The notes: generated from the sequence alone by a model not told the origin. DNA of 64,000 nt from CADEFQ01 sp035433705 (GCA_035433705.1 DAORVK010000004.1:1-64000); one strand, 5' to 3'. Positions 50,753 to 60,081 are shown, counted from the first letter of the stretch. Made by a program: numbers and translations.

Positions 50753-51712
50753 ATGCCGCTCAGCGAGTTCGCGCTGATCGACCGCTATTTCCGCGATTGC
50801 GGTTCACGGCGGGATACGCGCATCGGCATCGGTGACGATGGCGCGGTGCTCGCGCCGCCCGCGGGTCACGAACTCGTTGCCGTCGTCGATACGCTGGTCG
50901 AGGGGGTGCATTTTCCGCCCCTGTCGCCCGCGCGTTCGATCGGGCATCGTGCGCTCGCAGTCAATCTCAGCGACATCGCGGCGATGGGCGCGACCCCGGC
51001 GTGGGCGCTGCTTGCGCTGACATTGCCGCGGGCCGAAGAGGACTGGCTCGGCGAGTTCGTGGCGGGGTTCGGTGACCTCGCGCGCCTGCACGATGTGCAA
51101 CTCGTCGGTGGCGATACGACGTCCGGGCCACTCACGGTCACGGTGCAGGTCCTCGGCATCGTGCCGCGTGGTGAGGCGCTGCTGCGCCGGGGTGGGCAGG
51201 CCGGCGACGTCGTGTACGTGACCGGCACACCGGGCGACGCCGCTTGCGGGCTTGCGGTGCTGCAGGGGCGGTCGCGCACACCCGCAACGACACCTGCAAC
51301 GGCACTCGACGCATTGCGCGACCGCTTCCACTTTCCAGAGCCGCGCTGCGCGGCCGGCGTGCGGTTGCGCGGCGTCGCGAGCGCGTGCATCGACGTCTCC
51401 GACGGCCTCGCCGGAGACCTCGGCAAGCTCGCCGCGGCGAGCGGCTGCGGTGCGCGCGTCGAGATCACGCAGTTGCCGCTTTCGGAACCACTGCTCGCGG
51501 TGGCCGGACGCGCCGCTGCCGAGCACTTCGCACTCACGGGCGGCGACGACTACGAGCTGTGTTTCACGGTGCCGCCCGCATTGGTGGCCGCGCTCGAGGG
51601 CCTGCCGTGCACGGCCATCGGGCGCCTCACCACCGGTCGCGGCGTGGCGGTCCTGCGGGGTGACAGTGTGATCGAGTTCTCGCATTCCGGGTTCGACCAC
51701 TTCGCCGGCTGA
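50753..51712 (+). CDS. thiL: Thiamine-monophosphate kinase
   Basis: The 319-residue protein begins LSEFALIDRYF and has GIGDDGAVL, VVDTLVEGVHF, NLSDIAAMGATPAWALLALTLP, GGDTTSGPL and CIDVSDGLAGDLGKLA, the ThiL/PurM ATP-binding signature. It phosphorylates thiamine monophosphate to the active diphosphate. It follows nusB by 12 bp. The usual next gene, pgpA, is absent; a Ser/Thr kinase gene stands there instead. Confidence 0.94.
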   Translation: MPLSEFALIDRYFRDCGSRRDTRIGIGDDGAVLAPPAGHELVAVVDTLVEGVHFPPLSPARSIGHRALAVNLSDIAAMGATPAWALLALTLPRAEEDWLGEFVAGFGDLARLHDVQLVGGDTTSGPLTVTVQVLGIVPRGEALLRRGGQAGDVVYVTGTPGDAACGLAVLQGRSRTPATTPATALDALRDRFHFPEPRCAAGVRLRGVASACIDVSDGLAGDLGKLAAASGCGARVEITQLPLSEPLLAVAGRAAAEHFALTGGDDYELCFTVPPALVAALEGLPCTAIGRLTTGRGVAVLRGDSVIEFSHSGFDHFAG

Positions 51713-51776
51713 CGCCCGAGCGATCCGCGAGGCGCATCACAGATCGCCCGTGGCGCCGCACCTATTCTGGCCCGCG

Positions 51777-53096
51777 ATGTCCACGCCGGCCCACAATGCC
51801 CTGCCGAACGGGAGGATTCCCGACAAGATCGGCAAGTACGTGATCGTCAACGAGGTCGGCAAGGGCAGCACCGGCACGGTCTACCTCTCGCACGACCCGT
51901 ACTACGGTCGCGACGTCGCGATCAAGGTCTACAACATCGACGCCGGCGGCGATGAGGAGCGTGCGCGCATCTCGCGCAAGATGTTCCTCTCGGAAGCGCA
52001 CATGGTCGGCATGCTGCAGCATCCGCACATCCTGCCCATCTATGACGCGGGCGAGGAGAACGGCCACTGCTACATCGTGACCGAGCACGTGCACGGCGCG
52101 CGCACGCTCGCGGCCTACTGCAAGCCCGACAACCTGCTGCGCGTCGACGACGTCGTCGAGATTGTCTACAAGTGCGCGAAGGCGCTGAACTACGCGCATT
52201 CGCGCGGCGTGATCCACCGCGACATCAAGCCCTCGAACATCATGCTGACGCAGGACAGTGATGTTCGCATCATCGACTTCGGCATCGCGCTCGTCGCCGA
52301 TTCCGACATCTCGCGCATCGAGGGCATCGCCGGCAGCCCCTCCTACATGTCGCCCGAGCAGGTGCAGAGCCTCGAGTTGACGAACCGCTCGGATCTCTAT
52401 TCGCTCGGTGCGGTGATGTACGAGATGCTGGCGGGCGTGCGGCCGTTCCGCGCAGGCAATCTCGCGAAGCTGCTGCACCAGATCGTCTACGCGACGCCGG
52501 CGCCCATCCACACTCTCGCGCCCGACGTGCCCGAAGAGCTCGAGACCGTGGTCGCGATGGCGCTGCAGAAGCTTCCAGAGAGGCGCTACAAGAGCGGCCT
52601 GGACCTTGCAGCCGAATTGACGCGCGTGCACCAGAAGCTGCGCCAGCGCTACGCGCGCATCGATCAGCAGGAGCAGTTCGCGACGCTGCGTCGCCTCAAG
52701 TTCTTTCACGAGTTCTCGCACGCGGAGATCTGGGAAGTGCTGCGCGCGAGCAACTGGCAGGATTACGCGGGCGCTGAAGAAATCGTCAAGGAAGGCGAGA
52801 TGGACGACCGGTTCTACGTCGTCGTAGCCGGCGAGTGCGTCGTCGAGCGCCATGGACGGCGCCTCGGCGTGCTCGAGAGTGGCGACTGCTTCGGCGAGAC
52901 GAGCTACGTGCAGGGCGCGAAGCGCACCGCCACGGTGAAGGCGAATGGCGCGGTCACGGTGCTCAAGGTGAGCTCGACGCTGCTCGAGCAGGTCTCCGCC
53001 TCCTGCCAGCTGCGCTTCAACCGTGTGTTCCTGCGCGGCATGATCAGTCGCCTGCAGAACGCGGAGCAGCGGGTGGCGGCAGAAGCCGCCTCGTAA
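51777..53096 (+). CDS. Hanks-type Ser/Thr kinase with C-terminal cyclic-nucleotide-binding-like domain
   Basis: The 439-residue protein from ATG 51777 has a full kinase domain (residues ~18-285): glycine loop GKGSTGTVY, VAIKVY with the ATP lysine, HRDIKPSN near 148, DFG near 167, and SPSYMSPEQ. After a linker, residues ~310-425 form a cNMP-binding-like domain (FHEFSHAEIWEVL, DDRFYVVVAGECVVERHGRRL, GDCFGETSYVQGAKRTATV). No transmembrane segment is visible. Kinase output gated by a cyclic nucleotide is inferred from the architecture. Its 3' end overlaps the convergent S9 peptidase gene by 53 bp. Confidence 0.88.
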   Translation: MSTPAHNALPNGRIPDKIGKYVIVNEVGKGSTGTVYLSHDPYYGRDVAIKVYNIDAGGDEERARISRKMFLSEAHMVGMLQHPHILPIYDAGEENGHCYIVTEHVHGARTLAAYCKPDNLLRVDDVVEIVYKCAKALNYAHSRGVIHRDIKPSNIMLTQDSDVRIIDFGIALVADSDISRIEGIAGSPSYMSPEQVQSLELTNRSDLYSLGAVMYEMLAGVRPFRAGNLAKLLHQIVYATPAPIHTLAPDVPEELETVVAMALQKLPERRYKSGLDLAAELTRVHQKLRQRYARIDQQEQFATLRRLKFFHEFSHAEIWEVLRASNWQDYAGAEEIVKEGEMDDRFYVVVAGECVVERHGRRLGVLESGDCFGETSYVQGAKRTATVKANGAVTVLKVSSTLLEQVSASCQLRFNRVFLRGMISRLQNAEQRVAAEAAS

Positions 53097-55143
53097 ACCA
53101 GTCGAGGATGATCGCGAGCCGCTCGACCCGCTGACTGGGCGGGCCGTTGCGCGAGAGGCCGTGCGAGGATGCCGGGAAGAGCACAAGCTTCGCCGGCTTG
53201 CCGAGCATCCTGAGCGCGTTGTAGTAGCCGATGCCCTGGTCCATCGGCGTGCGGTAATCCTGCTCGCTCTGGATCACGAGTACCGGCGTCTTCACCCGTT
53301 CGACGAGATTGATCGGCGAGCGATCGAAATACTCTTGCGGTGAGCGCCACGGATAGTCGTGGAACCAGTGCTGCGCGAAAAAGCCGTTCAGGTCGGCGAC
53401 CACCGTGTGCGATGCGAAGTCGACCACCGGGCGCTCCACGAGCGCCGCGGCGAAGCGGTCGGTCTGCCCGATCGTCCAGCTTGTGAGCACCCCGCCGCCG
53501 CTGCCGCCACCCACGCCGAGACGCGTGATATCGATGTATCCGCGTGCGATCACGCTGTCGAGCACAACCATCAGGTCGCGATAGTCGTCGCCCGGATAGC
53601 GGAATTGCACGCTGTTGGCGAAGGCCTCGCCGTAGCCGGTGCTGCCGCGCGGGTTCACGATGAGCACGGGGAGCCCCGCGTGGGCAAGCACCTGGAACTC
53701 GTGGAAGAAGCTCTCGCCGTACATCGCGTGCGGGCCGCCGTGGATGTAGAGCATCAGCGGATATTTCTTCGAAGCGTCGAAGCCTGGCGGCTTCGCGAGC
53801 CAGCCCTGGATGCGCGAGCCGTCGAACGAATCGACCCACAGCTCCTCGTAAGGCGTGAGCGTGCTGTCTGCGAAGGCATCGCGACCGTGGGTCGTGCGCT
53901 GTAGCCACTTGCCACCTGGCCGCTCGAGAGTCCAGATGTCGTAGGGCTGCGTGGGCGAGCCGAACACGGCGACGATGCGTCCCGTGCGCGCCAGTGAAAA
54001 CTCGCGCAGGTCGCCACGCAGCTGCGCGGACATCGCCACCGGCGCGCCACCCGCCGTGCTCACGCGGTAGAGTTGCGTGAGCCCGTGATCGGCTGCGATG
54101 AACCAGAGCGCCTTGCCGGACGCGTCGAACTGCAATCGCGTGCCGCTGCCGCGCGGCAGCGGAACATCGCTCATCGCAGTCTCGCCGATGTTGCGATCGA
54201 AGCCTGCCGTCACGTTCTGGATCGTGGCGAGGCCTCCCGCGGCGAGGGTGGTGGCGTAGAGCCGCGTCGTCGTCGAACTGCGTCGTGGCAGCGTGTCGTC
54301 GAAGCCCGTCCATGCAATGCGGCCGCCGTGCGACAGGGCGATCAGATCGCCATCGGGACCACGGCGGTCGGTCAGCGCAACGGGCTTCGCACCGGCGGCT
54401 GCCTCTACTCGATAGAGCTCGCTGTCGAGCGGAGCAACGGGCGGATTCGGGTCAGGCAGGGCGCTGAATACCAGCGCCCTGCCGTCCTGTGTCCATGCGG
54501 GTTCCGACGGTTCGGTGCGACCCTCCCAGAGCGGGCCAAGCGCCGGGCCATGATCGCCCGCGACATCGACCACCCAGAGCTGCGAGCGCTGCCCGGGCAG
54601 GAAGCCAGGCGCTCCGTCGATGCGGTAGTAGAGCCGCTCGGTGATGCGTGCGCGACCGGCGCCCCCGGCTTTGACCTCCGGTTCAGCGGACGCGGGGCGC
54701 GCGAGAAAGGCGATGCGCTGCCCGTCCGGCGACCACGAGAATGCGCTGACGCCTTCCTTCTCCGCCGTGAGCGGCCAGGCCTCGCCGCCGCGCATGTCGA
54801 GGACATAAATCTGGCGCTTCTCCGCGCGGTTTGACAGGAATGCGAGCCGCGAACCGTCAGGTGACCAGCGCGGGCGCGCATCATCCGCGGGCCCGCCGAC
54901 CAGGAGGCGCGGCGCGCCGGCGCCTTCGATCAGCCAGATGTCGCCCTGGTAGTCGTCTTTCCCGAGGTCGGCGTGCGCCACGACATAGGCGATGCGCTGG
55001 CCGTCGTCGCTCACCTGCGCGTCGCCGACGAAGGGCGTCTGCGCGATCGATGCGGCATCGAGGCCCGCGGCACCAACCCGCCCCCCCGTGAACAGCGCGA
55101 ACAGGGCGAGAGGCAAGGCGAACGATCGGTGCGTCATGTTCAT
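53044..55143 (-). CDS. S9-family (prolyl oligopeptidase-like) exported peptidase
   Basis: The 699-residue protein from ATG 55143 has a Sec leader (RSFALPLALFALFTGGRVGAAG), a WD-like beta-propeller with TolB-type motifs (RPRWSPDGSRLAFLS, FSWSPDGQRIAFLA) and a C-terminal alpha/beta hydrolase domain. The triad is Ser in GGGSGGGVL, Asp in SEQDYRTP and His in SSHGLSR. It is probably a periplasmic dipeptidyl- or acylaminoacyl-peptidase. The reading frame stays open upstream to 55734, but that part is antisense to the FkbM gene and lacks homology. The C-terminus overlaps the kinase gene. Confidence 0.88.
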   Translation of the reverse strand: MNMTHRSFALPLALFALFTGGRVGAAGLDAASIAQTPFVGDAQVSDDGQRIAYVVAHADLGKDDYQGDIWLIEGAGAPRLLVGGPADDARPRWSPDGSRLAFLSNRAEKRQIYVLDMRGGEAWPLTAEKEGVSAFSWSPDGQRIAFLARPASAEPEVKAGGAGRARITERLYYRIDGAPGFLPGQRSQLWVVDVAGDHGPALGPLWEGRTEPSEPAWTQDGRALVFSALPDPNPPVAPLDSELYRVEAAAGAKPVALTDRRGPDGDLIALSHGGRIAWTGFDDTLPRRSSTTTRLYATTLAAGGLATIQNVTAGFDRNIGETAMSDVPLPRGSGTRLQFDASGKALWFIAADHGLTQLYRVSTAGGAPVAMSAQLRGDLREFSLARTGRIVAVFGSPTQPYDIWTLERPGGKWLQRTTHGRDAFADSTLTPYEELWVDSFDGSRIQGWLAKPPGFDASKKYPLMLYIHGGPHAMYGESFFHEFQVLAHAGLPVLIVNPRGSTGYGEAFANSVQFRYPGDDYRDLMVVLDSVIARGYIDITRLGVGGGSGGGVLTSWTIGQTDRFAAALVERPVVDFASHTVVADLNGFFAQHWFHDYPWRSPQEYFDRSPINLVERVKTPVLVIQSEQDYRTPMDQGIGYYNALRMLGKPAKLVLFPASSHGLSRNGPPSQRVERLAIILDWFTRRLLPPPAAPRSAGD

Positions 55144-55198
55144 GTCCGCGAGGAGCGTCGGGTGGCGCCATGGTACAGAAAACAGGGACAATGACGCG

Positions 55199-56023
55199 AT
55201 GCAGGTACCCTGGCGCAAGCGCGTCTCGCGACTGATACGGGCACGCTGGCGCGCGCGCGTGCTGTCGCGGCACGGTGTTGCGCTCGTGGCCGAAACGAAA
55301 AATGGCACGCTCGCAGTCGATGCGCGCGATTTCAACGTGTCGCGGCATCTTCTCGAACACGGCGAATACGATTGGCACCAGATCACCCTGCTGCAATCCC
55401 TCGTGGCGCCGGGCGCGCGTCTCGTCGTGGTCGGCGCGCACCTCGGCAGCGTGCTGATCCCGCTTGCCAGGGTGTGCGGGGCGCAATCCACCCTCGCTTT
55501 CGAGCCAAGTCCGCGCAATCGCCGACTGCTTGCGATGAACCTCGTGCTGAACGGACTCGGTGACGTGCGTGTGGAGGCGAGCGCGGTGGGCGAGGCGCCC
55601 GGCACGGCGCGCTTTACGGAAAATCCGGTCAATTCAGGCAACAGCCGCCTGAGTCCGGGCGGCGAGATTGAAGTGCCGGTCGTGACGCTGGATGCGTCCG
55701 TGCCGCAGGCCTGGCCCGGAGTCGATCTCCTCATCGTCGATGCCGAGGGCTTCGAGGTACAGGTGCTGCGCGGCGCGAGTGCGGTGCTGTCGCGGACACG
55801 GGCGCTCTATGTGGAGTTTGCGCCGGAGCAGCTCGCAGAGCAGGGCTGCAGTGTTGCGCAGTTCGCGACGCTCCTTGCGGGGGCATTCGACATCACGTAC
55901 GCACTACGAGGCGCGCACACCGTGCGTATTGCAGGCCCGCTCGCCGATTACCTCGCCCAGCATAGCGCGCGCGGCACGCGCTTCGACCTGCTTGCGACGC
56001 GCGCGCCGCTGGCAGTCCCCTGA
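55199..56023 (+). CDS. FkbM-family methyltransferase
   Basis: The 274-residue protein has the SAM-binding segment LVAPGARLVVVGAHLGSVLIPLAR, then TLAFEPSPRNRRLLAMNLVLNGL, and VDLLIVDAEGFEVQVLRGA, the FkbM pattern. Family members O-methylate sugars or polyketides. The first glycine motif reads VGAHLGS instead of VGANxGxxT, a small deviation. It is divergent from the S9 peptidase (55 bp) and convergent with folE2 (3 bp). Substrate unknown. Confidence 0.85.
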   Translation: MQVPWRKRVSRLIRARWRARVLSRHGVALVAETKNGTLAVDARDFNVSRHLLEHGEYDWHQITLLQSLVAPGARLVVVGAHLGSVLIPLARVCGAQSTLAFEPSPRNRRLLAMNLVLNGLGDVRVEASAVGEAPGTARFTENPVNSGNSRLSPGGEIEVPVVTLDASVPQAWPGVDLLIVDAEGFEVQVLRGASAVLSRTRALYVEFAPEQLAEQGCSVAQFATLLAGAFDITYALRGAHTVRIAGPLADYLAQHSARGTRFDLLATRAPLAVP

Positions 56024-56026
56024 GAC

Positions 56027-56842
56027 TCAGCCAGCCTCCTCACGCTCGACCCGCGCGTAGGCCGAGTGGTTGTGGATCGACTCGAAGTTCTCGGCCTCGA
56101 TCACATAGGCCGCGACGCGCTCATCGCGATTGAGCCGCACGGCGACGTCGCGTACCAGGTCTTCAACGAACTTCGGATTGTCGTAGGCGTGCTCGGTGAC
56201 GTACTTCTCGTCGGGTCGCTTCAGGATGCCATAGAGCCCGCAGGATGCTTCGGACTCGGCGACGTCGATCAGTTCCTCGATCCACATGTGGCTGTGCAGC
56301 TTCACTTCGATCGTGACGTGCGAGCGCTGGTTGTGCGCGCCCCGGTCGGAAATCTTCTTCGAGCACGGGCACAGGCTCGTCACCGGCACGACCACCTTCA
56401 GCCACAGCGAAGTCGTGCCGTGGCGATGCTCGCCGACCAGGGCCGCACGGTAGTCCATCAGGCTCTGCACGCCGGACACCGGCGCCGACTTCATCACGAA
56501 GAACGGAAACGACATCTCGATGTGGCCGGCATCGGCCTCGAGGCGACCCGTCATCTCCTCGAGCATCGCGCGGAACGAGTCGACGGAGATCTCGCGTTGC
56601 CGATGCAGGATCTCGACGAAGCGAGACATGTGCGTGCCCTTGAAATTGTGGGGCAGATTCACGTACATGTTGAAGGTGGCGATCGTGTGCTGCTCGCCCT
56701 CGGCGCGATCCTTCACGCGCACCGGGTGCGTGATCTCCTTGATCCCGACCTTGTTGATCGGAATGCGGCGGGTGTCGGCGTGGCCCTGGACGTCTTCGAC
56801 GGCGTGACCGTGAGGTCGGGGTGCAGTTGCGGTCGGGGTCAT
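56027..56842 (-). CDS. folE2: GTP cyclohydrolase FolE2 (type IB)
   Basis: The 271-residue protein from ATG 56842 has the metal site and family signature TSLCPCSKKISDRGAHNQRSHV, plus DTRRIPINKVGIKEITHPV and FNMYVNLPHNFKGTHMSRF. It converts GTP to dihydroneopterin triphosphate, feeding folate and tRNA queuosine synthesis. Unlike FolE it can work with Mn or Fe. It overlaps dxs by 4 bp and is the last gene of xseB-ispA-dxs-folE2. No Zur-like site is seen in front, so it is likely the constitutive enzyme. Confidence 0.93.
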   Translation of the reverse strand: MTPTATAPRPHGHAVEDVQGHADTRRIPINKVGIKEITHPVRVKDRAEGEQHTIATFNMYVNLPHNFKGTHMSRFVEILHRQREISVDSFRAMLEEMTGRLEADAGHIEMSFPFFVMKSAPVSGVQSLMDYRAALVGEHRHGTTSLWLKVVVPVTSLCPCSKKISDRGAHNQRSHVTIEVKLHSHMWIEELIDVAESEASCGLYGILKRPDEKYVTEHAYDNPKFVEDLVRDVAVRLNRDERVAAYVIEAENFESIHNHSAYARVEREEAG

Positions 56843-58752
56843 GGGGCCATTATACGGGCCCGGGCCGGGCTGGCCGTCAGTGCAGACCACCAATGGCCGG
56901 TCGCCGCGAGGAGGCCCGGCGTGTCGAGCCCCGCCATCGCGAGGCATTCCTCGCGCGAGCCGTGCTCGATGAACCGGTCCGGGATGCCGAGCGAGAGCAG
57001 CGGCACCGTGATCTGTTCGGCGGCCAGCAATTCCGTGACCGCGGACCCGGCGCCACCCGCCACCACGTTTTCCTCAAGCGTCAGCACGGCACGGTGCCGC
57101 GCGGCGAGCTGCAGCACGAGTGCTTCGTCGAGCGGCTTCACGAAGCGCATGTTCACGACCGTGGCGTCGAAGCGGTCGCCGATGGCCGTGGCACCTTCCA
57201 GCAGGGCGCCCCAGGCGAGCACGAGGAGACCGCTGCGGCCTTCGCGGCGAATGTCGGCCTTGCCAACCGGCAGGGCGGTCATGTCGGTGGCGATCTTCGC
57301 GCCGGGGCCCGCGCCGCGCGGATAACGCACCGCCGCGGGGCCGGGCAGCGTGGTCGCGGTGTAGAGCATCTGCCGGCATTCGTTCTCGTCGGCGGGGGCC
57401 ATCACCACCATGTTCGGGATGCAGCGCAGGAACGAGAGGTCGAAGCTGCCCTGGTGGGTCGCGCCGTCGCTGCCGACGAGGCCCGCGCGATCGAGCGCGA
57501 ACACCACTGGCAGGTTCTGCAGCGCGACATCGTGGATCAGCTGATCGTAGGCACGCTGCAGGAACGTGGAGTAGATCGCCACCACCGGTTTCAGGCCCTC
57601 GCACGCAAGGCCCGCCGCGAAGGTCACCGCGTGCTGCTCGGCAATCGCGACATCGAAATAGCGATCGGGAAAACGCTTCGAGAACCCGACGAGGCCCGAG
57701 CCTTCGCGCATCGCGGGGGTGATGCCGATGATGCGCTCGTCGCGTGCAGCCATGTCACAGAGCCAGTCGCCGAACACCTGCGAATAGCTCGGCCCGGCGG
57801 CTGCTTCCTTGAAGATCGTGCCGCTCGCGGGATCGAAGGGGCCCGGGCCGTGCCACTTGATCGGGTCGGCCTCCGCCGGCGCATAGCCTTTGCCCTTGCG
57901 GGTCTTGATGTGCAGGAACTGCGGCCCTTCGCGGCCGCGCAATCTGCGCAACGTGCTCACGAGTTCCTTCACGTCGTGGCCATCGACCACGCCGTGGTAC
58001 GTGAAGCCGAGCTCCTCGAAGAGGGTGCTGGGCAGCACCATGCCCTTGAGATGCTCCTCGGAGCGGCGTGCGAATTCGCGCATCGTGGGCATCGGCTCGA
58101 GAAACCGCTTGCCGCCTTCGCGCACCTTCGCATACGTGCGGCTCGAGATGATCCGTGTGAGATAGCGCGACAGCGCCCCGACATTTTCCGAGATCGACAT
58201 GTCGTTGTCGTTCAGCACGACGATGAGGTTCGCCTTGCGCGCGTCGGCATTGAGCATCGCTTCCCACGCGAGGCCGGCCGTGAGCGCGCCGTCGCCGATG
58301 ACTGCGACGACACTGCGCTGCTCGTTGCGGTGCGCTGCGGCCACTGCCATGCCGAGCGCGGCGCTGATCGAGGTGCTCGAATGTCCGACGCCGAAGGTGT
58401 CGTATTCGCTCTCGGTGCGTGTCGGAAAGGGCGCAAGACCTCCCTTCTGCTTGATCGTGTCGAGCCGGCCGCCCCGGCCGGTCAGGACCTTGTGCGGATA
58501 GGCCTGATGACCGACGTCCCAGACGATGCGGTCGTACGGCGTCCTGAACACGTAGTGCAACGCAACGGTCAGCTCGACCGTGCCAAGCCCCGCGGCGAAA
58601 TGACCGCCGCGCGTCGCGACGGTATTGATCAGGTATGCGCGCAGCTCGTCGGCGAGCGTAGCCAGTTGTGACTCGTGCAGCTTCTCGCGCAGGTCGGCGG
58701 GAGAGTGGGCGACGGCGGCCAGCGTCGGGTAGGTGTCGGCGGAGAGGGTCAT
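56839..58752 (-). CDS. dxs: 1-deoxy-D-xylulose-5-phosphate synthase
   Basis: The 637-residue ThDP enzyme has the motifs GHFAAGLGTVELTVALHYVF, DVGHQAYPHKVLTGR, GVGHSSTSISAALGMA, the ThDP site GDGALTAGLAWEAM, and VAIAEQHAVTFAAGLA. It makes the first committed metabolite of the MEP isoprenoid pathway. It stands between ispA (27 bp upstream) and folE2 (4-bp overlap), so the MEP entry enzyme and prenyl synthase are transcribed together. Confidence 0.95.
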   Translation of the reverse strand: MTLSADTYPTLAAVAHSPADLREKLHESQLATLADELRAYLINTVATRGGHFAAGLGTVELTVALHYVFRTPYDRIVWDVGHQAYPHKVLTGRGGRLDTIKQKGGLAPFPTRTESEYDTFGVGHSSTSISAALGMAVAAAHRNEQRSVVAVIGDGALTAGLAWEAMLNADARKANLIVVLNDNDMSISENVGALSRYLTRIISSRTYAKVREGGKRFLEPMPTMREFARRSEEHLKGMVLPSTLFEELGFTYHGVVDGHDVKELVSTLRRLRGREGPQFLHIKTRKGKGYAPAEADPIKWHGPGPFDPASGTIFKEAAAGPSYSQVFGDWLCDMAARDERIIGITPAMREGSGLVGFSKRFPDRYFDVAIAEQHAVTFAAGLACEGLKPVVAIYSTFLQRAYDQLIHDVALQNLPVVFALDRAGLVGSDGATHQGSFDLSFLRCIPNMVVMAPADENECRQMLYTATTLPGPAAVRYPRGAGPGAKIATDMTALPVGKADIRREGRSGLLVLAWGALLEGATAIGDRFDATVVNMRFVKPLDEALVLQLAARHRAVLTLEENVVAGGAGSAVTELLAAEQITVPLLSLGIPDRFIEHGSREECLAMAGLDTPGLLAATGHWWSALTASPARARIMAP

Positions 58753-58779
58753 GCTAGTCCGGAAAGTCTACACGCGTGC

Positions 58780-59685
58780 TCAGCGTTCGCGGCGGACGAC
58801 GTAATGCGCCAGCTGCACGAGTACGTCGGTCGCAGCACCGAGCGGGTCGAGCGCGGCGACAGCGCGGTCGTGGGCGGCGTGGGCCAGTTGGCGCGATGCC
58901 GTGAGGCCGACACGGGTGGCGTAGGTAGGCTTGGTGCGCGCGGCGTCGCTGCCCGGCGTCTTGCCGAGCTTCGCCGCATGGCCCTCGACGTCGAGGATGT
59001 CGTCCTGGATCTGGAAAGCGAGGCCGATTTCCGCTCCGAAACGGGCGAGCGCCTCGTAGCGATCGCCCGAATCCACCCCGGCGGCAATCGCGCCAAGCAG
59101 CACGCTCGCGCGGATCAGCGCCCCCGTCTTGCGGCGGTGCATGTTTTCCATTGCGGGCACGTCGAGCGCGTGTCCGATGGATTCGAGGTCGATCGCCTGG
59201 CCACCGGCCATGCCGCTCGTGCCGATCGCCGCTGCGAGCACGCGGATCATCGCGATCTGCCTGCCCACGAGGTGCGTCGGGTCGCCGGGCAGCGGATGCG
59301 AGAGCACTTCGAAGGCGTGCGCCTGCAGCGCGTCGCCGGCGAGCAGCGCGGTGGGCTCGTCGAACGCGCGATGGCAGGTAGGCCGGCCGCGACGCAGATC
59401 GTCGTCGTCCATCGCGGGCAGATCGTCGTGGATGAGGCTGTACACATGAATCAGCTCGACGGCGGCCGCGGGCGCGTCGAGCGCTTCGAGCGACGCGCCG
59501 AGCGCCGAACCTGTCGCGTAGACCAGCACCGGTCGCAGGCGTTTGCCGCCGCCGAGGGCGCTGTAGCGCATGGCGTCGCGCAGCCGCGCGCTGGCGGCGT
59601 CCGGCAGGGCAAGGGCGCGATCGAGTACCGCCTCGATGCGGTCCTGGAGGCTCGCGACGCGCGCCTCGAATGTGGCGCTGCTCAC
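58780..59685 (-). CDS. ispA: Geranyl/farnesyl diphosphate synthase
   Basis: The 301-residue protein from GTG 59685 has the two aspartate-rich motifs, DDLPAMDDDDLRRGRPTCH and FQIQDDILDVEG, and GGGKRLRPVLVYA. It condenses isopentenyl diphosphate units to farnesyl diphosphate. GTG 59685 overlaps the xseB stop (GTGA) and gives the family's normal start; the longer frame to 59787 is antisense of nothing and lacks homology. Confidence 0.93.
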   Translation of the reverse strand: MSSATFEARVASLQDRIEAVLDRALALPDAASARLRDAMRYSALGGGKRLRPVLVYATGSALGASLEALDAPAAAVELIHVYSLIHDDLPAMDDDDLRRGRPTCHRAFDEPTALLAGDALQAHAFEVLSHPLPGDPTHLVGRQIAMIRVLAAAIGTSGMAGGQAIDLESIGHALDVPAMENMHRRKTGALIRASVLLGAIAAGVDSGDRYEALARFGAEIGLAFQIQDDILDVEGHAAKLGKTPGSDAARTKPTYATRVGLTASRQLAHAAHDRAVAALDPLGAATDVLVQLAHYVVRRER

Positions 59686-59939
59686 TCGGTGCTGTCGTCC
59701 GGCTCGAAAGGCTCGACGGTCGTGCTGTCGCCGCGCGCGGCGAGGATTTCGACCCTGGCCTGCGCCGCCTTCAACGCTTCCTGGCACTGGCGGGTGAGTG
59801 CGACACCACGCTCGAACGTCTTGAGTGCCGCGTCGAGCGGCAGGTCGCCGCGCTCGAGCCGCTCCACGAGCTGCTCAAGCTCACCGAGCGCCTGCTCGAA
59901 ATCCGGCGCTTTTGCTGCTTTGCTCAACGCGCTACCCAC
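59682..59939 (-). CDS. xseB: Exodeoxyribonuclease VII small subunit
   Basis: The 85-residue helical protein contains FEQALGELEQLVERLERGDLPLDAALKTFERGVALTRQCQEALKAAQARVE, the XseB coiled-coil hairpin. It joins XseA in the enzyme degrading single-stranded DNA. It is the first gene of the operon xseB-ispA-dxs-folE2. Confidence 0.93.
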   Translation of the reverse strand: MGSALSKAAKAPDFEQALGELEQLVERLERGDLPLDAALKTFERGVALTRQCQEALKAAQARVEILAARGDSTTVEPFEPDDSTE

Positions 59940-60010
59940 GGGGAAAAAGTGGCGCCACGTTACCGAGGTGAAGGTCAGCCGGTCAACGCAGTTGCTGCGC
60001 TGCCCGCTTG

Positions 60011-60039
60011 TTGACGAGTCTCGCCCGGCGGACTACAGT
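60011..60039 (+). promoter_or_regulatory. Sigma70-like promoter for the rubrerythrin operon
   Basis: TTGACG (60011-60016) and TACAGT (60034-60039) are separated by 17 bp. The predicted transcription start falls near 60046, just before the palindrome at 60051-60065. Confidence 0.55.
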
Positions 60040-60050
60040 CCATGGCTTCT

Positions 60051-60065
60051 TTAGACTCAGTCTAA
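60051..60065. promoter_or_regulatory. Perfect palindrome at the start of the rubrerythrin transcript, candidate operator
   Basis: TTAGACT-C-AGTCTAA is a 7+1+7 bp perfect palindrome placed at about +5 to +19 from the predicted start and 16 bp before the gene, followed by the ribosome-binding site ggagga. The position suits a repressor site. The regulator is unknown. Confidence 0.5.
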
Positions 60066-60081
60066 CAATGGAGGACTCCCA

